64,000 nt of DNA, from NCBI GenBank assembly GCA_011389885.1, contig JAABTK010000017.1:1-64000 (forward strand). Direction: 5' to 3'. Position numbers and translations under genes: made by a program. The notes under the pieces are model-generated. The model saw only the letters and a program-made list of their open reading frames with translations. It searched no databases and had not been told where the DNA came from. The stretch is from Gammaproteobacteria bacterium. Its GTDB lineage: Bacteria > Pseudomonadota > Gammaproteobacteria > Chromatiales > Chromatiaceae. Shown here one piece after another: positions 34,326 to 44,993 of this stretch. Position 1 is the stretch's first letter, and every line of letters starts with the position of its first letter.

Positions 34326-35258
34326 TCAAAACGACCCCAGGGCCTGCATCACCACCCGGGTTCGGCCGCTGTCTTCACGGTGCAAAAGCGCGAAGCGATG
34401 CTGTTGCAGGCGGCCGATGCGGATATCGCTCGTGGCCAGAAACCAATGGCTGGAGACGCTCAGTCCGTGTTCCGGAATCTCGCGACCGGCAAAGACCTCG
34501 TGGGCCAAAAAGCGCTCCACCGAGGCATAGCCCTCGGCGCCTCGGTCGTCGGTCAGGCGCCGCGCGTCCGCCTCGGTGAGGCCGTCCGCCAGGCTCATCA
34601 ACACCAATGGGCCGGCGGTGTTCACGTTAATCGGGGCGACCCCGGGCAGGGTCGTAATATGGGGCCGCAGCCGGCGGTAACCCGTGTCGTCGAAACCCTG
34701 CACCAGGGCCAGTTCCGAGGGCGAGACCATGGGGCCATTGGCCGTCCGGTAGGCCGGCTGGCGCCCCAAATAGCGGTCGTCCTCGGCCCCGTTGGGATAG
34801 CCGGGCTCGATGTCCGGGTCCACCCAGTCGCGCACCGCTGCGGCCAATTCCGGATTCAGCTCCAACAGGCTCAGCAGGCGCCGCAAACGCGCCTCGGCCA
34901 CGGCGTCCGCCTCGCCGCCCCGCACCAAGGCGTTGACATTGAAACGCCCTTGCAGGTCCGCCAAGCGGCCTGCGAGTTCACCGTTTTCCACCGGTATCGG
35001 CGGCAACACCGTGGCCCACAGTTCGTTGGGGTGATCGGTCTCATTGCGCTCCCGGTCCCGTTGCAGGATGCGCGCCGCCCACTCGGCCATGCCGTCGGCA
35101 TAGAGGCGCAGTTGATCCGCCTCCATAAGATTGGCCGTCCGCCGAAAGTCCAACTGCTGCCGCCCGATCATGCTCGCCACCACCGTCGCGGCCAGCGCCG
35201 CCACCAGGATGGCCGTAATCAGGGCCACGCCCGCTTGACGTTCGCCGCACGCCCTCAT
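34326..35258 (-). CDS. gspK: Type II secretion minor pseudopilin GspK
   Basis: 310 residues, the large pseudopilin at the pilus tip. A short leader MRACGERQAG, cleaved before VALITAILVAALAATVV, and a large periplasmic domain with DLQGRFNVNALV and the conserved DxD region AVRDWVDPDIEP, then PINVNTAGPLVLMSLADGLT. The ATG overlaps the gspJ stop (ATGA). Confidence 0.93.
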   Translation of the reverse strand: MRACGERQAGVALITAILVAALAATVVASMIGRQQLDFRRTANLMEADQLRLYADGMAEWAARILQRDRERNETDHPNELWATVLPPIPVENGELAGRLADLQGRFNVNALVRGGEADAVAEARLRRLLSLLELNPELAAAVRDWVDPDIEPGYPNGAEDDRYLGRQPAYRTANGPMVSPSELALVQGFDDTGYRRLRPHITTLPGVAPINVNTAGPLVLMSLADGLTEADARRLTDDRGAEGYASVERFLAHEVFAGREIPEHGLSVSSHWFLATSDIRIGRLQQHRFALLHREDSGRTRVVMQALGSF

Positions 35259-35911
35259 GCCGCCCCCGGCAGCGGGATCAGCCGCCGCACGTCGCCCCAG
35301 CGCTCGGTATGCAGGCGCACCTCCACCGCCAGCGGCAGGCTGCTCGCGGCCTGTGCGCTGCGATCCCGCGGCCAGACCTCGCGCCACTGGCGGCTGGCAT
35401 CCAGCACCCGCACGCGGAACCCGCTCACGCCCTCCAGCAGGATCGCGCGGCGGGGGCGACTGTCCTGGGCCCGATCCAGCACCGACCAATACAGGCGCAC
35501 CAGGGCCTCGCCTTCGAGCCCATAGGCCACGCGCTGCAAGTCGCTGCGCAATTGCCCGGCCGGATTGGCCCACCCGGCCCGAGTCCATTCCAAATAGCCT
35601 TCGCGGGTGGCGTCCAACACCGGCTGCTCGTCGCCATAGGCCCCGCGCACGGTGCGCGGCGCGATTTGCGCCAAGTCGCGACTAATCATCGCCAGCGTGC
35701 GCTGCAACGCCGCCAAATCCCGGGCCTGCTGCCGCACTGCCCCGTCCGCCTTCAACACCGCATCCAGCCCGCCGTAGGCCATGGCTGCAAGCACCGCGAA
35801 TATCGCCAGCGCCACCAGCAACTCCAGCAGGGTCATACCGCTACAGCCGGCCTTGCCTTTACCGCAACGCCAATCGCCCACGCGGCCAAGCCGGACCGGA
35901 TCGCCAGCCAT
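35255..35911 (-). CDS. gspJ: Type II secretion minor pseudopilin GspJ
   Basis: 218 residues. The prepilin site is G-MTLLELLVALAIF, with Met instead of the usual Phe at +1 and Glu at +5. The leader is long (25 residues) if ATG 35911 is used; that start overlaps the gspI stop. The C-terminal domain has VSGFRVRVLD and WPLAVEVRLHTE-like strands typical of GspJ. Confidence 0.92.
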   Translation of the reverse strand: MAGDPVRLGRVGDWRCGKGKAGCSGMTLLELLVALAIFAVLAAMAYGGLDAVLKADGAVRQQARDLAALQRTLAMISRDLAQIAPRTVRGAYGDEQPVLDATREGYLEWTRAGWANPAGQLRSDLQRVAYGLEGEALVRLYWSVLDRAQDSRPRRAILLEGVSGFRVRVLDASRQWREVWPRDRSAQAASSLPLAVEVRLHTERWGDVRRLIPLPGAA

Positions 35912-36312
35912 CACCGCCTCGTCGGCCGCGGCACAAAGGCCACCAGGCCCATTAACGGCTCTGCTTCGGCAGCCGCGGCCACGCGCACCGTCAGCCGCCG
36001 GATATCCGGATCCTGCGTGCCCGCCACCACTTGCTCCCAATACCAACGCCGCCCCGCCATTTGCGCCGTGCCGTCGCTGCGCCCGGTGGCCGGCCAATCC
36101 GGATCGAGCCGACGCCCCGCCACCTGATTCATCGCCACCCAATGGGCAAAGGTCTTGTTGCGCAGGTGGTCGGCATTGGAGGCGGTGCCCGCCCCGCCGC
36201 GAATCAAGGCCCCGAGCGCAATGGCCGTCACCGCCAGCGCCACCAGGACCTCGATTAGGGTGAAACCGCGGTGCAAGGATATCCCCCGCGACCCGCTCGC
36301 CGAACGCTTCAC
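35911..36312 (-). CDS. gspI: Type II secretion minor pseudopilin GspI
   Basis: 133 residues. Prepilin motif RG-FTLIEVLVALAVTAIALGAL. GTG 36312 overlaps the gspH stop (GTGA), which supports coupling; TTG 36276, behind GGGGGAT, would give a four-residue leader like that of gspH and is an alternative. The C-terminal half has NQVAGRRLDPDWP and RRWYWEQVVAGTQDPDIRRL, typical of GspI. Confidence 0.9.
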   Translation of the reverse strand: MKRSASGSRGISLHRGFTLIEVLVALAVTAIALGALIRGGAGTASNADHLRNKTFAHWVAMNQVAGRRLDPDWPATGRSDGTAQMAGRRWYWEQVVAGTQDPDIRRLTVRVAAAAEAEPLMGLVAFVPRPTRR

Positions 36313-36809
36313 CAGGCCTCCGAAGGCGTCACGCGGGCCGCATCGAACAGACCGCCCGCCAACAGCCACCCAGGGCGCTCGCCCTCCGGCGCCAGGGTCA
36401 ACCGAAAGGGCGTGCGCTCGCCGCTGGAATACAGCAAAACCTGCGGACGCGGCTCGCCGCCTTCGGCGCCCAAACGCACCGCCGCGCCGTCCACCCGCAG
36501 ATCGGGCCGAAGCCCCGCCGCCAGCGCACGGGTCCGCAGCAGCTCATCGTTCTCGATCAGCGTCCATCGCCCCTGCGCGTAGCGCACAAACCGATAGCCG
36601 TCACGCAGCATTTCCAGCCCGTACTCCCGCCCCTCCAGCACCGCCTGTTGCGCAGCCAGATCCGTCAGCGCGGCGATCCGCCGCAACGCCTCCTCCGCCT
36701 GATCCTCCCACGAACCGCCGCGCACCGCGATCACCGTGAGACCGGCGATAATGCCCGCGATCACCAGCACCACTAGGAGTTCGATTAAGGTGAAACCGCG
36801 CTGAATCAA
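36309..36809 (-). CDS. gspH: Type II secretion minor pseudopilin GspH
   Basis: 166 residues. MIQRG-FTLIELLVVLVIAGIIAGL is a textbook prepilin start. The codon is TTG and overlaps the gspG stop (TTGA). The domain that follows has QAEEALRRIAALTDLAAQQA and PQVLLYSSGERTPFRLTL. Confidence 0.9.
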   Translation of the reverse strand: MIQRGFTLIELLVVLVIAGIIAGLTVIAVRGGSWEDQAEEALRRIAALTDLAAQQAVLEGREYGLEMLRDGYRFVRYAQGRWTLIENDELLRTRALAAGLRPDLRVDGAAVRLGAEGGEPRPQVLLYSSGERTPFRLTLAPEGERPGWLLAGGLFDAARVTPSEAW

Positions 36810-37243
36810 TTCAGGTTCCAACTGCCGATATCGCTGTCGTAGCCCTCGCCCCCTTGGCGTCCGTCGGCCCCCAGACTGAAGATATCCACCTCCCCATGCC
36901 GCCCGGGGTGCAGATACTGGTACGGCCGCCCCCACGGATCCTTGGGCAGGCCGTCGAGATAACCGCTGCTCTTCCAATTGGGCGCCTCCGGCTGCCCTGC
37001 GGGCCTCTCCACTAAGGCTTGCAAGCCCTGATCCGTACTCGGATAGCGGAAATTATCCAGCTTGTATAACGCCAAGGCGCTCTTGAGCGCCCGAATATCC
37101 GTCTTCGCCTTGGTCACCCGCGCCGCGTCCGGTCGATCCATCACCTTGGGCACAATCACGGCGGCGAGAATACCCAAAATCACCACCACCACCATCACCT
37201 CGATTAGGGTGAAACCACGGGCAAATACGGGACTGAAACGCAT
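36806..37243 (-). CDS. gspG: Type II secretion major pseudopilin GspG
   Basis: 145 residues. Leader MRFSPVFARG, cleaved before FTLIEVMVVVVILGILAAVI, then ALYKLDNFRYPSTDQGLQAL and the calcium-site region ending DIFSLGADGRQGGEGYDSDI. It builds the pseudopilus shaft. First gene of the G-H-I-J-K run; all junctions overlap. Confidence 0.96.
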   Translation of the reverse strand: MRFSPVFARGFTLIEVMVVVVILGILAAVIVPKVMDRPDAARVTKAKTDIRALKSALALYKLDNFRYPSTDQGLQALVERPAGQPEAPNWKSSGYLDGLPKDPWGRPYQYLHPGRHGEVDIFSLGADGRQGGEGYDSDIGSWNLN

Positions 37244-37826
37244 GGACGAACTCCTACTTCTGAATCATCGGTTGCAAGCCGCCTTCGGCAGCAAAACGGA
37301 ATCGCCAATCCGACGCCCGGACCTCAGCCCGTCACCCCGCGCAGCCCGAACCTCAGGCCAAGCGAAAGCTCGGCTCAAGCGGAATTCGAGCGTCGCCAAC
37401 GCCTTCAGGGTCAAGCCATGCGGGGATGCCGTCCGAAGGGCCTGCTGTCGCTTTTTGTCTTCACCGCCCCCGAAGCGCAGACTATTCCGAAGCGGCCGGC
37501 AACGCAACCGCGAGCAGCGCCGCGAGGCGCATCATAGGGCCTAGTGCGCCTGCGTCGGAGTAACGGAAACAACGCCATTTAGGAACGCAGAGGGTGCAGA
37601 GGACCGCACAGCGCGCGGAGGAGGTTTTGCTGGCTGGTGTTGCGCTCCAGCGCGGCGATGCCCGTCCGGCGCTCTAATCCGCCTGCGCCGAGGTAACGGA
37701 ACAAGGGGGCGGCTGAGGCTTTAGCCGGGCTTGGGGCTTCGTTGCACCAATCACCAATCACCAATCACTAGCACCCAGCCCTCAGCCCTCAGCCCTCAGC
37801 CCTCACCAACCCTAAAACCAAGCCCT
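37244..37826. repeat. Intergenic mosaic between gspG and ubiB
   Basis: No gene. 37540-37630 is a GCAGAGG-module copy (TAGTGCGCCTGCGTCGGAGT, GCCATTTAGGAACGCAGAGG). 37675-37705 is a truncated second copy. 37744-37805 is a heptamer array on the other strand (CCAATCA units, then AGCCCTC units), with GGCTTCGTTG beside it. Confidence 0.8.
37744..37805. repeat. Heptanucleotide tandem array (two unit types)
   Basis: Three CAATCAC units and four to five AGCCCTC units, joined by TAGCACCC. Read on the minus strand they are GGGCTGA and TGATTGG units, the same general TG-N-T-N-N-G pattern as the 13.2 and 59.3 kb arrays. Confidence 0.93.
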
Positions 37827-39482
37827 TTACGCCCGCAGCCAGCTTTGGAATAGGATTAGGGCGCCGGTGGCGCCGAGCATGGAGCCGCCGACGGTGACTA
37901 GGCTGGCGGGCAGCAGGATGCTGGGGCCGAGGGTGATTAGGAGGGCGCCGGCGAGTAGCATGGAGGCCCCGCTGATGGCGCCGATGATGTTTCGGTGTTG
38001 GCGTTTGAGGTCGTCGCGCAGGGTGGTGAGTTGCTTGGATTTGATGTTGAGTTCGAATTCGCCGTTGGCGGAGTCGCGTAAGACTTTGTGGATGAGTAGC
38101 GGCATGTCGGCCGCGTATTCGGCGAGATAAGGGAAGTTTGCCTTGGTCTTGCGCAGGAAGGCCTGGGGGCCGACTTGGTCCTGCATCCAGCGCTCCAGGA
38201 AGGGTTTGGCGGTGGACCAGAGATCGAGTTCCGGGTAGAGCTGGCGCCCGAGGCCTTCGATGTAGAGTAGGGTTTTTTGCAGGAGCACCAGTTGGGGCTG
38301 CACTTCCATATCGAAGCGGCGGGCGGTTTGGAACAGGTTCAGCAGGAAGTGGCCGAAGGAGATTTCCGCCAGCGGTCTGTTGAAGATGGGTTCGCAGACC
38401 GAGCGGATGGCGGACTCGAATTCGTCCACCCGGGTCTCCCGCGGCACCCATTCGGATTCTACATGCAGTTCGGCCACCCGATGATAGTCGCGGTGAAAGA
38501 AGGCGAGCAGGTTTTCGGCCAAGTAGCGTTTGTCTTGCTCGGATAGCGAGCCGACGATGCCGAAGTCCACCGCGATATAGCGCCCGCCGGGTTCTACGAA
38601 GATATTGCCGGGGTGCATGTCGGCGTGGAAGAAGTTGTCGCGAAAGACCTGGGTGAAGAAGATTTCGACGCCTTGTTCGCCGAGCTGGCGCATGCTGATG
38701 CCCTGGCGCTTGAGTTCGGCCACGTTGCCCACCGGGGTGCCGTAGATGCGCTCCATGACCATTACCGTGCGCGAGGAGTATTCCCAATGCACGTCGGGCA
38801 CATAGAGCATGTCGCTGCCTTCCCAGTTGCGGCGCAGTTGGGAGGCGTTGGCGGCTTCGCGTTGCAGGTCGAGTTCATCGAGGATGGTGCGTTCGTAGTC
38901 GCGCACCACCGCTACCGGGTGCAGTCTTCGGCCTTCGCTCCAATAGCGTTGGGCGAGGCGGGCGATGATGTAGAGCAGGGCCAGGTCGCGGTGGATGATG
39001 GGCTTGATGTTCGGGCGCAGGACCTTGACTACGACCTCTTGGCCGGTTTTGAGGGTGGCCGCATGCACCTGGGCGATGGAGGCGGAGGCCATGGGGTCGG
39101 TCTCGAAGCGGCTGAACACCTCGCTCAGGGGGCGGCCTAGGGAGCGCTCTACGATGGCGCGGGATTCGGCGCTGCAAAAGGGCGGCACGCGGTCTTGCAG
39201 GCGCGCCAGCTCTTCCGCGATGTCCGGCGGCAGCAGGTCGCGGCGGGTGGAGAGGATTTGCCCGAACTTGACGAAGATCGGCCCCAGGTCTTCGAGCGCC
39301 AGGCGGATGCGCACCGGATAGGCGGGTAGTTCCTCGCGGCGCAGCCAGTGCCAGGGGGAGAAGTAGATTAAAAAGCGCAGCGGCTTGAACAGCCGGGTGG
39401 CCAGGATCACTTCGTCCAGGCCGTGGCGCAGCAGCACCCAGTTGATATGAATCAGCCGCCAGGCCTCGGCGGGTCGGATCAT
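37827..39482 (-). CDS. ubiB: Ubiquinone biosynthesis protein UbiB (ADCK-like kinase)
   Basis: 551 residues. The atypical kinase fold has the signature [21 protein letters not shown] (KxGQ), VVVKVLRP (Lys), and the [23 protein letters not shown] catalytic/metal region. Two C-terminal membrane segments (about 500-545). It supports ubiquinone hydroxylation, probably by extracting lipid precursors with ATP. It overlaps ubiJ by four bases. Confidence 0.96.
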   Translation of the reverse strand: MIRPAEAWRLIHINWVLLRHGLDEVILATRLFKPLRFLIYFSPWHWLRREELPAYPVRIRLALEDLGPIFVKFGQILSTRRDLLPPDIAEELARLQDRVPPFCSAESRAIVERSLGRPLSEVFSRFETDPMASASIAQVHAATLKTGQEVVVKVLRPNIKPIIHRDLALLYIIARLAQRYWSEGRRLHPVAVVRDYERTILDELDLQREAANASQLRRNWEGSDMLYVPDVHWEYSSRTVMVMERIYGTPVGNVAELKRQGISMRQLGEQGVEIFFTQVFRDNFFHADMHPGNIFVEPGGRYIAVDFGIVGSLSEQDKRYLAENLLAFFHRDYHRVAELHVESEWVPRETRVDEFESAIRSVCEPIFNRPLAEISFGHFLLNLFQTARRFDMEVQPQLVLLQKTLLYIEGLGRQLYPELDLWSTAKPFLERWMQDQVGPQAFLRKTKANFPYLAEYAADMPLLIHKVLRDSANGEFELNIKSKQLTTLRDDLKRQHRNIIGAISGASMLLAGALLITLGPSILLPASLVTVGGSMLGATGALILFQSWLRA

Positions 39483-40105
39483 GGGGCGGCCTTTGCGCGG
39501 GGGCGGTCTTGGGTCAAGCGGGCCAGGCGCGCCTCTAGCCGCTCGACATCGTCGCGCATGCGGTCCACCTCGTGCATAAAGCCCTCGACTTCATAACGGC
39601 TGGGCAGCAGTTGGCCTTCTTCCTTTAGATATTCGGCCAGGTCCTGCTCCAGCGACTGGCTGGTGGCGCTGGCCCAGGCGCGGCCGCCGCGCGCTAGGTT
39701 GCCGATTTCATGGGCCGCCACGTCGCCGGTGAGGCGCGCCAGGTGTTCTTCCCAGTCCGGGTCCAGGTCGCCCAGGATTTCGCCGAAGCGCTGTGCGGTT
39801 TCGGTGTCGCCGTCAATGCTTATGTCGCCATTGAATAGGCCGTCCATGCCGCCGCCCCGGCCGAGCCGGGCCAGCGCCAGCGGGGCCCCGCGGATTAGCG
39901 TATCGGGCGCGCCCTCGAACTGGGACAGCACTTGCAGCCCTTGGGGCGCGGGGACGAAGTAGAGGGTCAGGCCCAGGCCCAGGATCTGCATGCCGATGAC
40001 CTTGCCGTGGAGGTCGGCGAAGCGGGCCTTGGTGTCGGGGTCGAGGTCCAGGTAGCGGTTGAGCGCGGATTCCAGGGCGGCGCAGGCGAGGGCGGATGTG
40101 GGCAT
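39479..40105 (-). CDS. ubiJ: Ubiquinone biosynthesis accessory protein UbiJ (SCP2)
   Basis: 208 residues. An N-terminal SCP2 lipid-binding domain (about 15-110; [32 protein letters not shown]) and a C-terminal coiled coil ([19 protein letters not shown]). It binds ubiquinone intermediates in the soluble Ubi complex. It sits between ubiE and ubiB, the standard order. Confidence 0.92.
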   Translation of the reverse strand: MPTSALACAALESALNRYLDLDPDTKARFADLHGKVIGMQILGLGLTLYFVPAPQGLQVLSQFEGAPDTLIRGAPLALARLGRGGGMDGLFNGDISIDGDTETAQRFGEILGDLDPDWEEHLARLTGDVAAHEIGNLARGGRAWASATSQSLEQDLAEYLKEEGQLLPSRYEVEGFMHEVDRMRDDVERLEARLARLTQDRPRAKAAP

Positions 40106-40119
40106 TTGAGGCGTCTCTG

Positions 40120-40163
40120 TTCAATTTAGGTTCAATTGAGTTTCAATCTAGGTTCAATTAAAG
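40120..40163. repeat. Two 21-22-bp direct repeats in the ubiE-ubiJ gap
   Basis: TTCAATTTAGGTTCAATT and TTCAATCTAGGTTCAATT, offset 22 bp, form an AT-rich island in an otherwise GC-rich operon. It could be a protein-binding site or simple slippage. Confidence 0.8.
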
Positions 40164-40907
40164 CTTGAAGCCGCGATGCACGGCGACGATGCCGCCGCTG
40201 AGATCGTGGTAGTCGCAGCGTTCGAGGCCTGCGGTTTTCATCATCATCTTCAGGGTTTCCTGATCCGGGTGCATGCGGATGGATTCCGCCAGGTAGCGAT
40301 AGCTGGCCTCGTCCTGCGTTACCAGGCGGCCGATGCGGGGCAGGACTTGGAAGGAGTAAAGGTCGTAGGCGGCCTTTAGCGGTCGGCCGCCGGGGTGGGA
40401 GAACTCCAGCACCAGCACCCGGCCGCCCGGTTTGAGCACCCGGTGCATCTCTTGCAAGGCCTTTTCCTTATGGGTGACGTTGCGCAGGCCGAATCCGATG
40501 GTGACGCAGTCGAAGCTGTGGTCGTCGAAGGGGATGCGCTCGGCGTCGATTAGCAGGTATTCGATGTTGCCGATTAGGCCCTGATCGGCCATGCGGCGGC
40601 GGCCCTGTTCCAGCATGGCGCCGTTGATATCGGACATCACCACGCGGCCTTGCGGCCCCACGAGGCCGGCGAAGCGCGCCGCCAGGTCGCCGGTGCCCGA
40701 TGCCAGATCCAATACCGCGTGGCCCGGCCGTAGGCCGGCCAGCTCCACCGCGAAACGCTTCCACAGGCGATGGATGCCCAGCGACATAAGGTCGTTCATG
40801 AGGTCGTAGCGACTCGCCACCGAGTCGAACACGGCGCGCACTCGCCGCGCCTTTTCTGCGGCGGGCACCTGTTGATAGCCGAAATGGGTGGTGTCTTGTT
40901 CCGCCAT
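40158..40907 (-). CDS. ubiE: Ubiquinone/menaquinone methyltransferase UbiE
   Basis: 249 residues. SAM-dependent C-methyltransferase. Family motifs: [31 protein letters not shown] (SAM site), [14 protein letters not shown] and [23 protein letters not shown] 40907 is chosen as the family start ([14 protein letters not shown]), with GGAG upstream. A terminator separates it from the DUF971 gene upstream. Confidence 0.96.
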   Translation of the reverse strand: MAEQDTTHFGYQQVPAAEKARRVRAVFDSVASRYDLMNDLMSLGIHRLWKRFAVELAGLRPGHAVLDLASGTGDLAARFAGLVGPQGRVVMSDINGAMLEQGRRRMADQGLIGNIEYLLIDAERIPFDDHSFDCVTIGFGLRNVTHKEKALQEMHRVLKPGGRVLVLEFSHPGGRPLKAAYDLYSFQVLPRIGRLVTQDEASYRYLAESIRMHPDQETLKMMMKTAGLERCDYHDLSGGIVAVHRGFKL

Positions 40908-40971
40908 GGGGGTCTCCTCGCTTCGCATCAGGGGCTCCAGTATCGCAAACGGCGGGGGCTTTTTACAGGCA

Positions 40972-41000
40972 AGAAAAAACCCGATTCGCAGATCGGGTTT
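40972..41000 (-). terminator. Terminator of the DUF971 gene
   Basis: Minus strand AAACCCGAT-CTGCGA-ATCGGGTTTTTT, 22 bp after the stop at 41022. Confidence 0.9.
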
Positions 41001-41021
41001 GGCGCCGCCGGCGGAGGGTCT

Positions 41022-41390
41022 TCAACTGGCCGGTTGGCGCTTGTGGCCGGCGGCCTCCAGGCGCTCCAGATAGCCCCGCCAGTTGCTCTCCTGGTTTTTG
41101 CCCAGGTCGTAGAGGGTGTCCCAGGAGTAGATGCCGGTGTTGTGGCCGTCGTCGAAGTGCAGCACCACGGCGTAGTTGCCCACCGGGGTGATATTGGCGA
41201 TGTTGACGTCCTCCTTGCCCGTTTGCAGGGTTTCCTGGCCTGGACCATGCCCGCGCACCTCGGCGGAAGGGGAGAACACCCGCAGGTATTCGCACGGCAG
41301 GTTAAAGTGGCTCCCGTCCTCGAAGGTGAGTTCCAGCACCTTGGATTGACGGTGGAGGTTGATTTCGGTGGGGGTGGGGGTAGGGGGCAT
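41022..41390 (-). CDS. DUF971 family protein
   Basis: 122 residues. It has the DUF971 core: LELTFEDGSHFNLPCEYLRV, VNIANITPVGNYAVVLHFDD and GHNTGIYSWDTLYDLG. The fold is shared with the N-terminus of gamma-butyrobetaine hydroxylase; its role is unknown, though in many Gammaproteobacteria it neighbours ubiE as here. ATG 41390 has GGAGAA upstream. Confidence 0.9.
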   Translation of the reverse strand: MPPTPTPTEINLHRQSKVLELTFEDGSHFNLPCEYLRVFSPSAEVRGHGPGQETLQTGKEDVNIANITPVGNYAVVLHFDDGHNTGIYSWDTLYDLGKNQESNWRGYLERLEAAGHKRQPAS

Positions 41391-42059
41391 CTGGGTTCTC
41401 CGATGGGGTCGAGACTCGTATGCGGCTGTAAATTGGGGCCGGCGGGTGTTTTCACAAGGGGCGGGTCGTCCGCGGCGCGGGTTGGAGGGGTCGGCCCGAC
41501 TGGGATCGACCAGGCCGGCGAAGGGCATAGGCCATGCATTCACCCCGGCCCCGCCTTGTCCCGCCCCGGCGGGGCATGGGGGCCTTGGCTCAGTGCGCGG
41601 GGAGGGGTCTTTGACGAGTACGCCTGCGCCTAAGTTTCGGAAACAACCCCGGCGCACGCGGAACGCAGCGCACGCGGAGAGCCGCAGAGGGCGCAGAGAG
41701 GCGTTTCGATTGAAAGGATCAGCGCCGCACCCGACACCCGCCGCTTCAGCGGCAATGCACTTCGCTGGCCCGCCCCCTGTATGACTGCGGGCTCGGGGCG
41801 TACACGCCTTGGCCCGGGCGCCTAACCGGAAACCCGCACAGCCCGAGGGCTGTTATTCCAGGCGGCCAGGCGGCGCTTTGGCGCCGGGCAGGCGCAAGCC
41901 AGCAAAACCTCCTGCGCGCCCTCTGCGGTCCTCGGTACCCTCTGCGTTCCTCGGAGCCGTTGTTTCCGATACTTGTGCGCGGCTGTACTAGCCCATCGGC
42001 AACTGCCGCGCAAGGGTGCAACCAAACCCCCGCCGCGCGCTCTGCGCGCCTAACGGCGG
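41391..42059. repeat. Intergenic mosaic between DUF971 and argF
   Basis: No gene. 41617-41712 is a plus-strand GCAGAGG-module copy; 41888-41992 is a minus-strand copy. Between them, 41824-41905 carries GCACAGCCCGAGGGCTGT and a GCGCTTTGGCGCC hairpin. That 80-bp stretch recurs inverted at 56541-56625. Confidence 0.8.
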
Positions 42060-42989
42060 TTACGCGCCGGCGGAGTCGCTCAGCAAGGCCTCCAGGAGGG
42101 CCTTTTGCGAGTGCATGCGGTTTTCCGCCTCGTCCCAAACCACGCTTTGCGGCCCGTCGATCACCGAGGCGGTGACCTCTTCGCCGCGGTGGGCCGGCAG
42201 GCAGTGCATGAACAGTGCGTCGGGCGCGGCCCTGGCCATTAGGGCGTCGTTCACCTGGTGGTCCTTGAACGCCGCCTCGCGGTGCTTTTGCTCTTCCTCC
42301 TGGCCCATGCTGGCCCACACATCGGTTACGATCAGGTCGGCCCCTTCGGCCGCCGCCATGGGGTCGCGCAGGATGGTGCAGCGGTCGGCGCCGGGTTGCA
42401 GGATCTCCGGCTTCGGGTCGTAGCCCGCGGGGCAGGCGATGTGGAGTTTGAAGTCGAAACGGCGGGCGGCGTTGATGTAGGAGTGGCACATGTTGTTGCC
42501 GTCGCCGATCCAGGCCACGGTCTTGCCCTGGATGTCGCCGCGGTGCTCGTGGTAGGTCTGCATGTCGGCCAGCAACTGGCAGGGGTGCAGCAGGTCGGTG
42601 AGGGCGTTGATCACCGGCACTTGGGAATGCGCCGCGAAGCGGGTGAGTTTTTCGTGTTCGAAGGTGCGGATCATGATGCAGTCCACCATTCGCGAGAGCA
42701 CCCGGGCGCTGTCTTCGATGGGCTCGCCGCGGCCGAGCTGGGTGTCGCGCGGGGACAGGAACATGGCATGGCCGCCGAGTTGGGTCATGCCGGCCTCGAA
42801 CGACACCCGGGTGCGGGTGGAGGATTTCTCGAACACCATGCCCAGGGTCTTGGCGCGCAGGGGTTCGTGGCGTTCGCCGGCGTGCAGGAAGCCTTTGAGT
42901 TCAGTGGCGCGGCGGATCAAACGGCGCAACTCGTCGGCTGAGAAGTCCAGCAGGGAGAGGAAGTGCTTCGGGTTTGGGGTGTCGTTCAT
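42060..42989 (-). CDS. argF: Ornithine carbamoyltransferase
   Basis: 309 residues. Makes citrulline from ornithine and carbamoyl phosphate. Motifs: [13 protein letters not shown] (carbamoyl-phosphate site), [24 protein letters not shown] and [12 protein letters not shown]. Standard length. It follows argD by 24 bp, so argD-argF form an arginine operon. Confidence 0.97.
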   Translation of the reverse strand: MNDTPNPKHFLSLLDFSADELRRLIRRATELKGFLHAGERHEPLRAKTLGMVFEKSSTRTRVSFEAGMTQLGGHAMFLSPRDTQLGRGEPIEDSARVLSRMVDCIMIRTFEHEKLTRFAAHSQVPVINALTDLLHPCQLLADMQTYHEHRGDIQGKTVAWIGDGNNMCHSYINAARRFDFKLHIACPAGYDPKPEILQPGADRCTILRDPMAAAEGADLIVTDVWASMGQEEEQKHREAAFKDHQVNDALMARAAPDALFMHCLPAHRGEEVTASVIDGPQSVVWDEAENRMHSQKALLEALLSDSAGA

Positions 42990-43013
42990 AGGGGGCGCTC
43001 GTTGCGGACTGAT

Positions 43014-44204
<1,191 letters not shown>

Positions 44205-44313
44205 CTCAGTCACTCCACAAAAAGCAAAAAGGCAGCCAAAGGGCCACCTTATGTCTTCCGCATTCGGTTGGGAAAGCATTCAATCGTAAATAAAAGCGTT
44301 TTGGGATGCAAAT

Positions 44314-44336
44314 AGAAAAAAGCCTGGCTTTTTTCT
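44314..44336. repeat. Perfect AT-rich inverted repeat
   Basis: AGAAAAAAGCC-T-GGCTTTTTTCT. It resembles a terminator, but no gene on either strand ends within 600 bp, so it may be a module boundary. Confidence 0.6.
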
Positions 44337-44596
44337 AGGACAGCTGCGCTTAAGTATCGGAAACATCCCAAGCGCTCTCGGAACGCAGAGCATGCGAAGA
44401 GCCGCGGGGGGCGCAGAGGGGGTTTTGGTTAAAAGCTGAACACGCGTCTTCAGGACCGCCAAAACGCGGCCAAACCGCAGGCCGCGTGCGCATGCCAATC
44501 AGTGGCCTGGCGGGCTGAATCAGCTCGGCGGCTATCTCCCCCCCAGACGCGGCCTAGGGGGGAGCTGCGGCGATAAAGGGCGTAAGCCTATGCAAT

Positions 44597-44795
44597 CCAG
44601 ACCTCCCAAAATGGCGCTCAAAAAGTAGTGTAACCCACTGATCCGCATGTTGAATCGTGGAATATTGGACGGTTGCCCAGCCGAGAAACGCGCCAAATCC
44701 TTGGTTTCTGGCCTAGCAAAGGTCGCACGGGACCATCCGCCCGCAAGGAGCGTCCAAAAATATCGCGCGATTTGGCGCAGATTTGGGAGGTCTGG
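44597..44795. mobile_element. MITE-like element, 199 bp, 14-bp perfect terminal inverted repeats
   Basis: CCAGACCTCCCAAA at 44597-44610 faces TTTGGGAGGTCTGG at 44782-44795. The inner bases (ATGGCGCT versus TGGCGCAGA) continue the symmetry imperfectly. It has no coding capacity and carries an internal hairpin AGAAAC...GTTTCT. No clear target-site duplication is seen, so insertion age and transposase family are unknown. Confidence 0.65.
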
Positions 44796-44993
44796 CGATC
44801 ACCCGAGCACTCTCCCTGTCCCGCCTCGGCGGCGGGGGAACCCTTGGTTCAACACGGGCGCCGAAAGGTTTAACCCCTATCCCTCTGCGCCCTCTGCGGT
44901 CCTCTGCGCCCTCTGCGCCCTCTGCGCCCTCTGCGTTCCAACATGGCGTTGCTTCCGTTCTGGGTGCGCAGGCGTGCTAGGCTTGGGGCGGGC

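Larger units (their letters stand above)
44205..44993. repeat. Intergenic mosaic with a MITE-like element
   Basis: No gene. 44338-44430 is a plus-strand GCAGAGG-module copy (GGAACGCAGAGCATGCGAAG). 44597-44795 is the MITE-like element. 44875-44982 is a minus-strand GCAGAGG-module copy with four CCCTCTGCG units in tandem (44890-44935). Confidence 0.8.
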
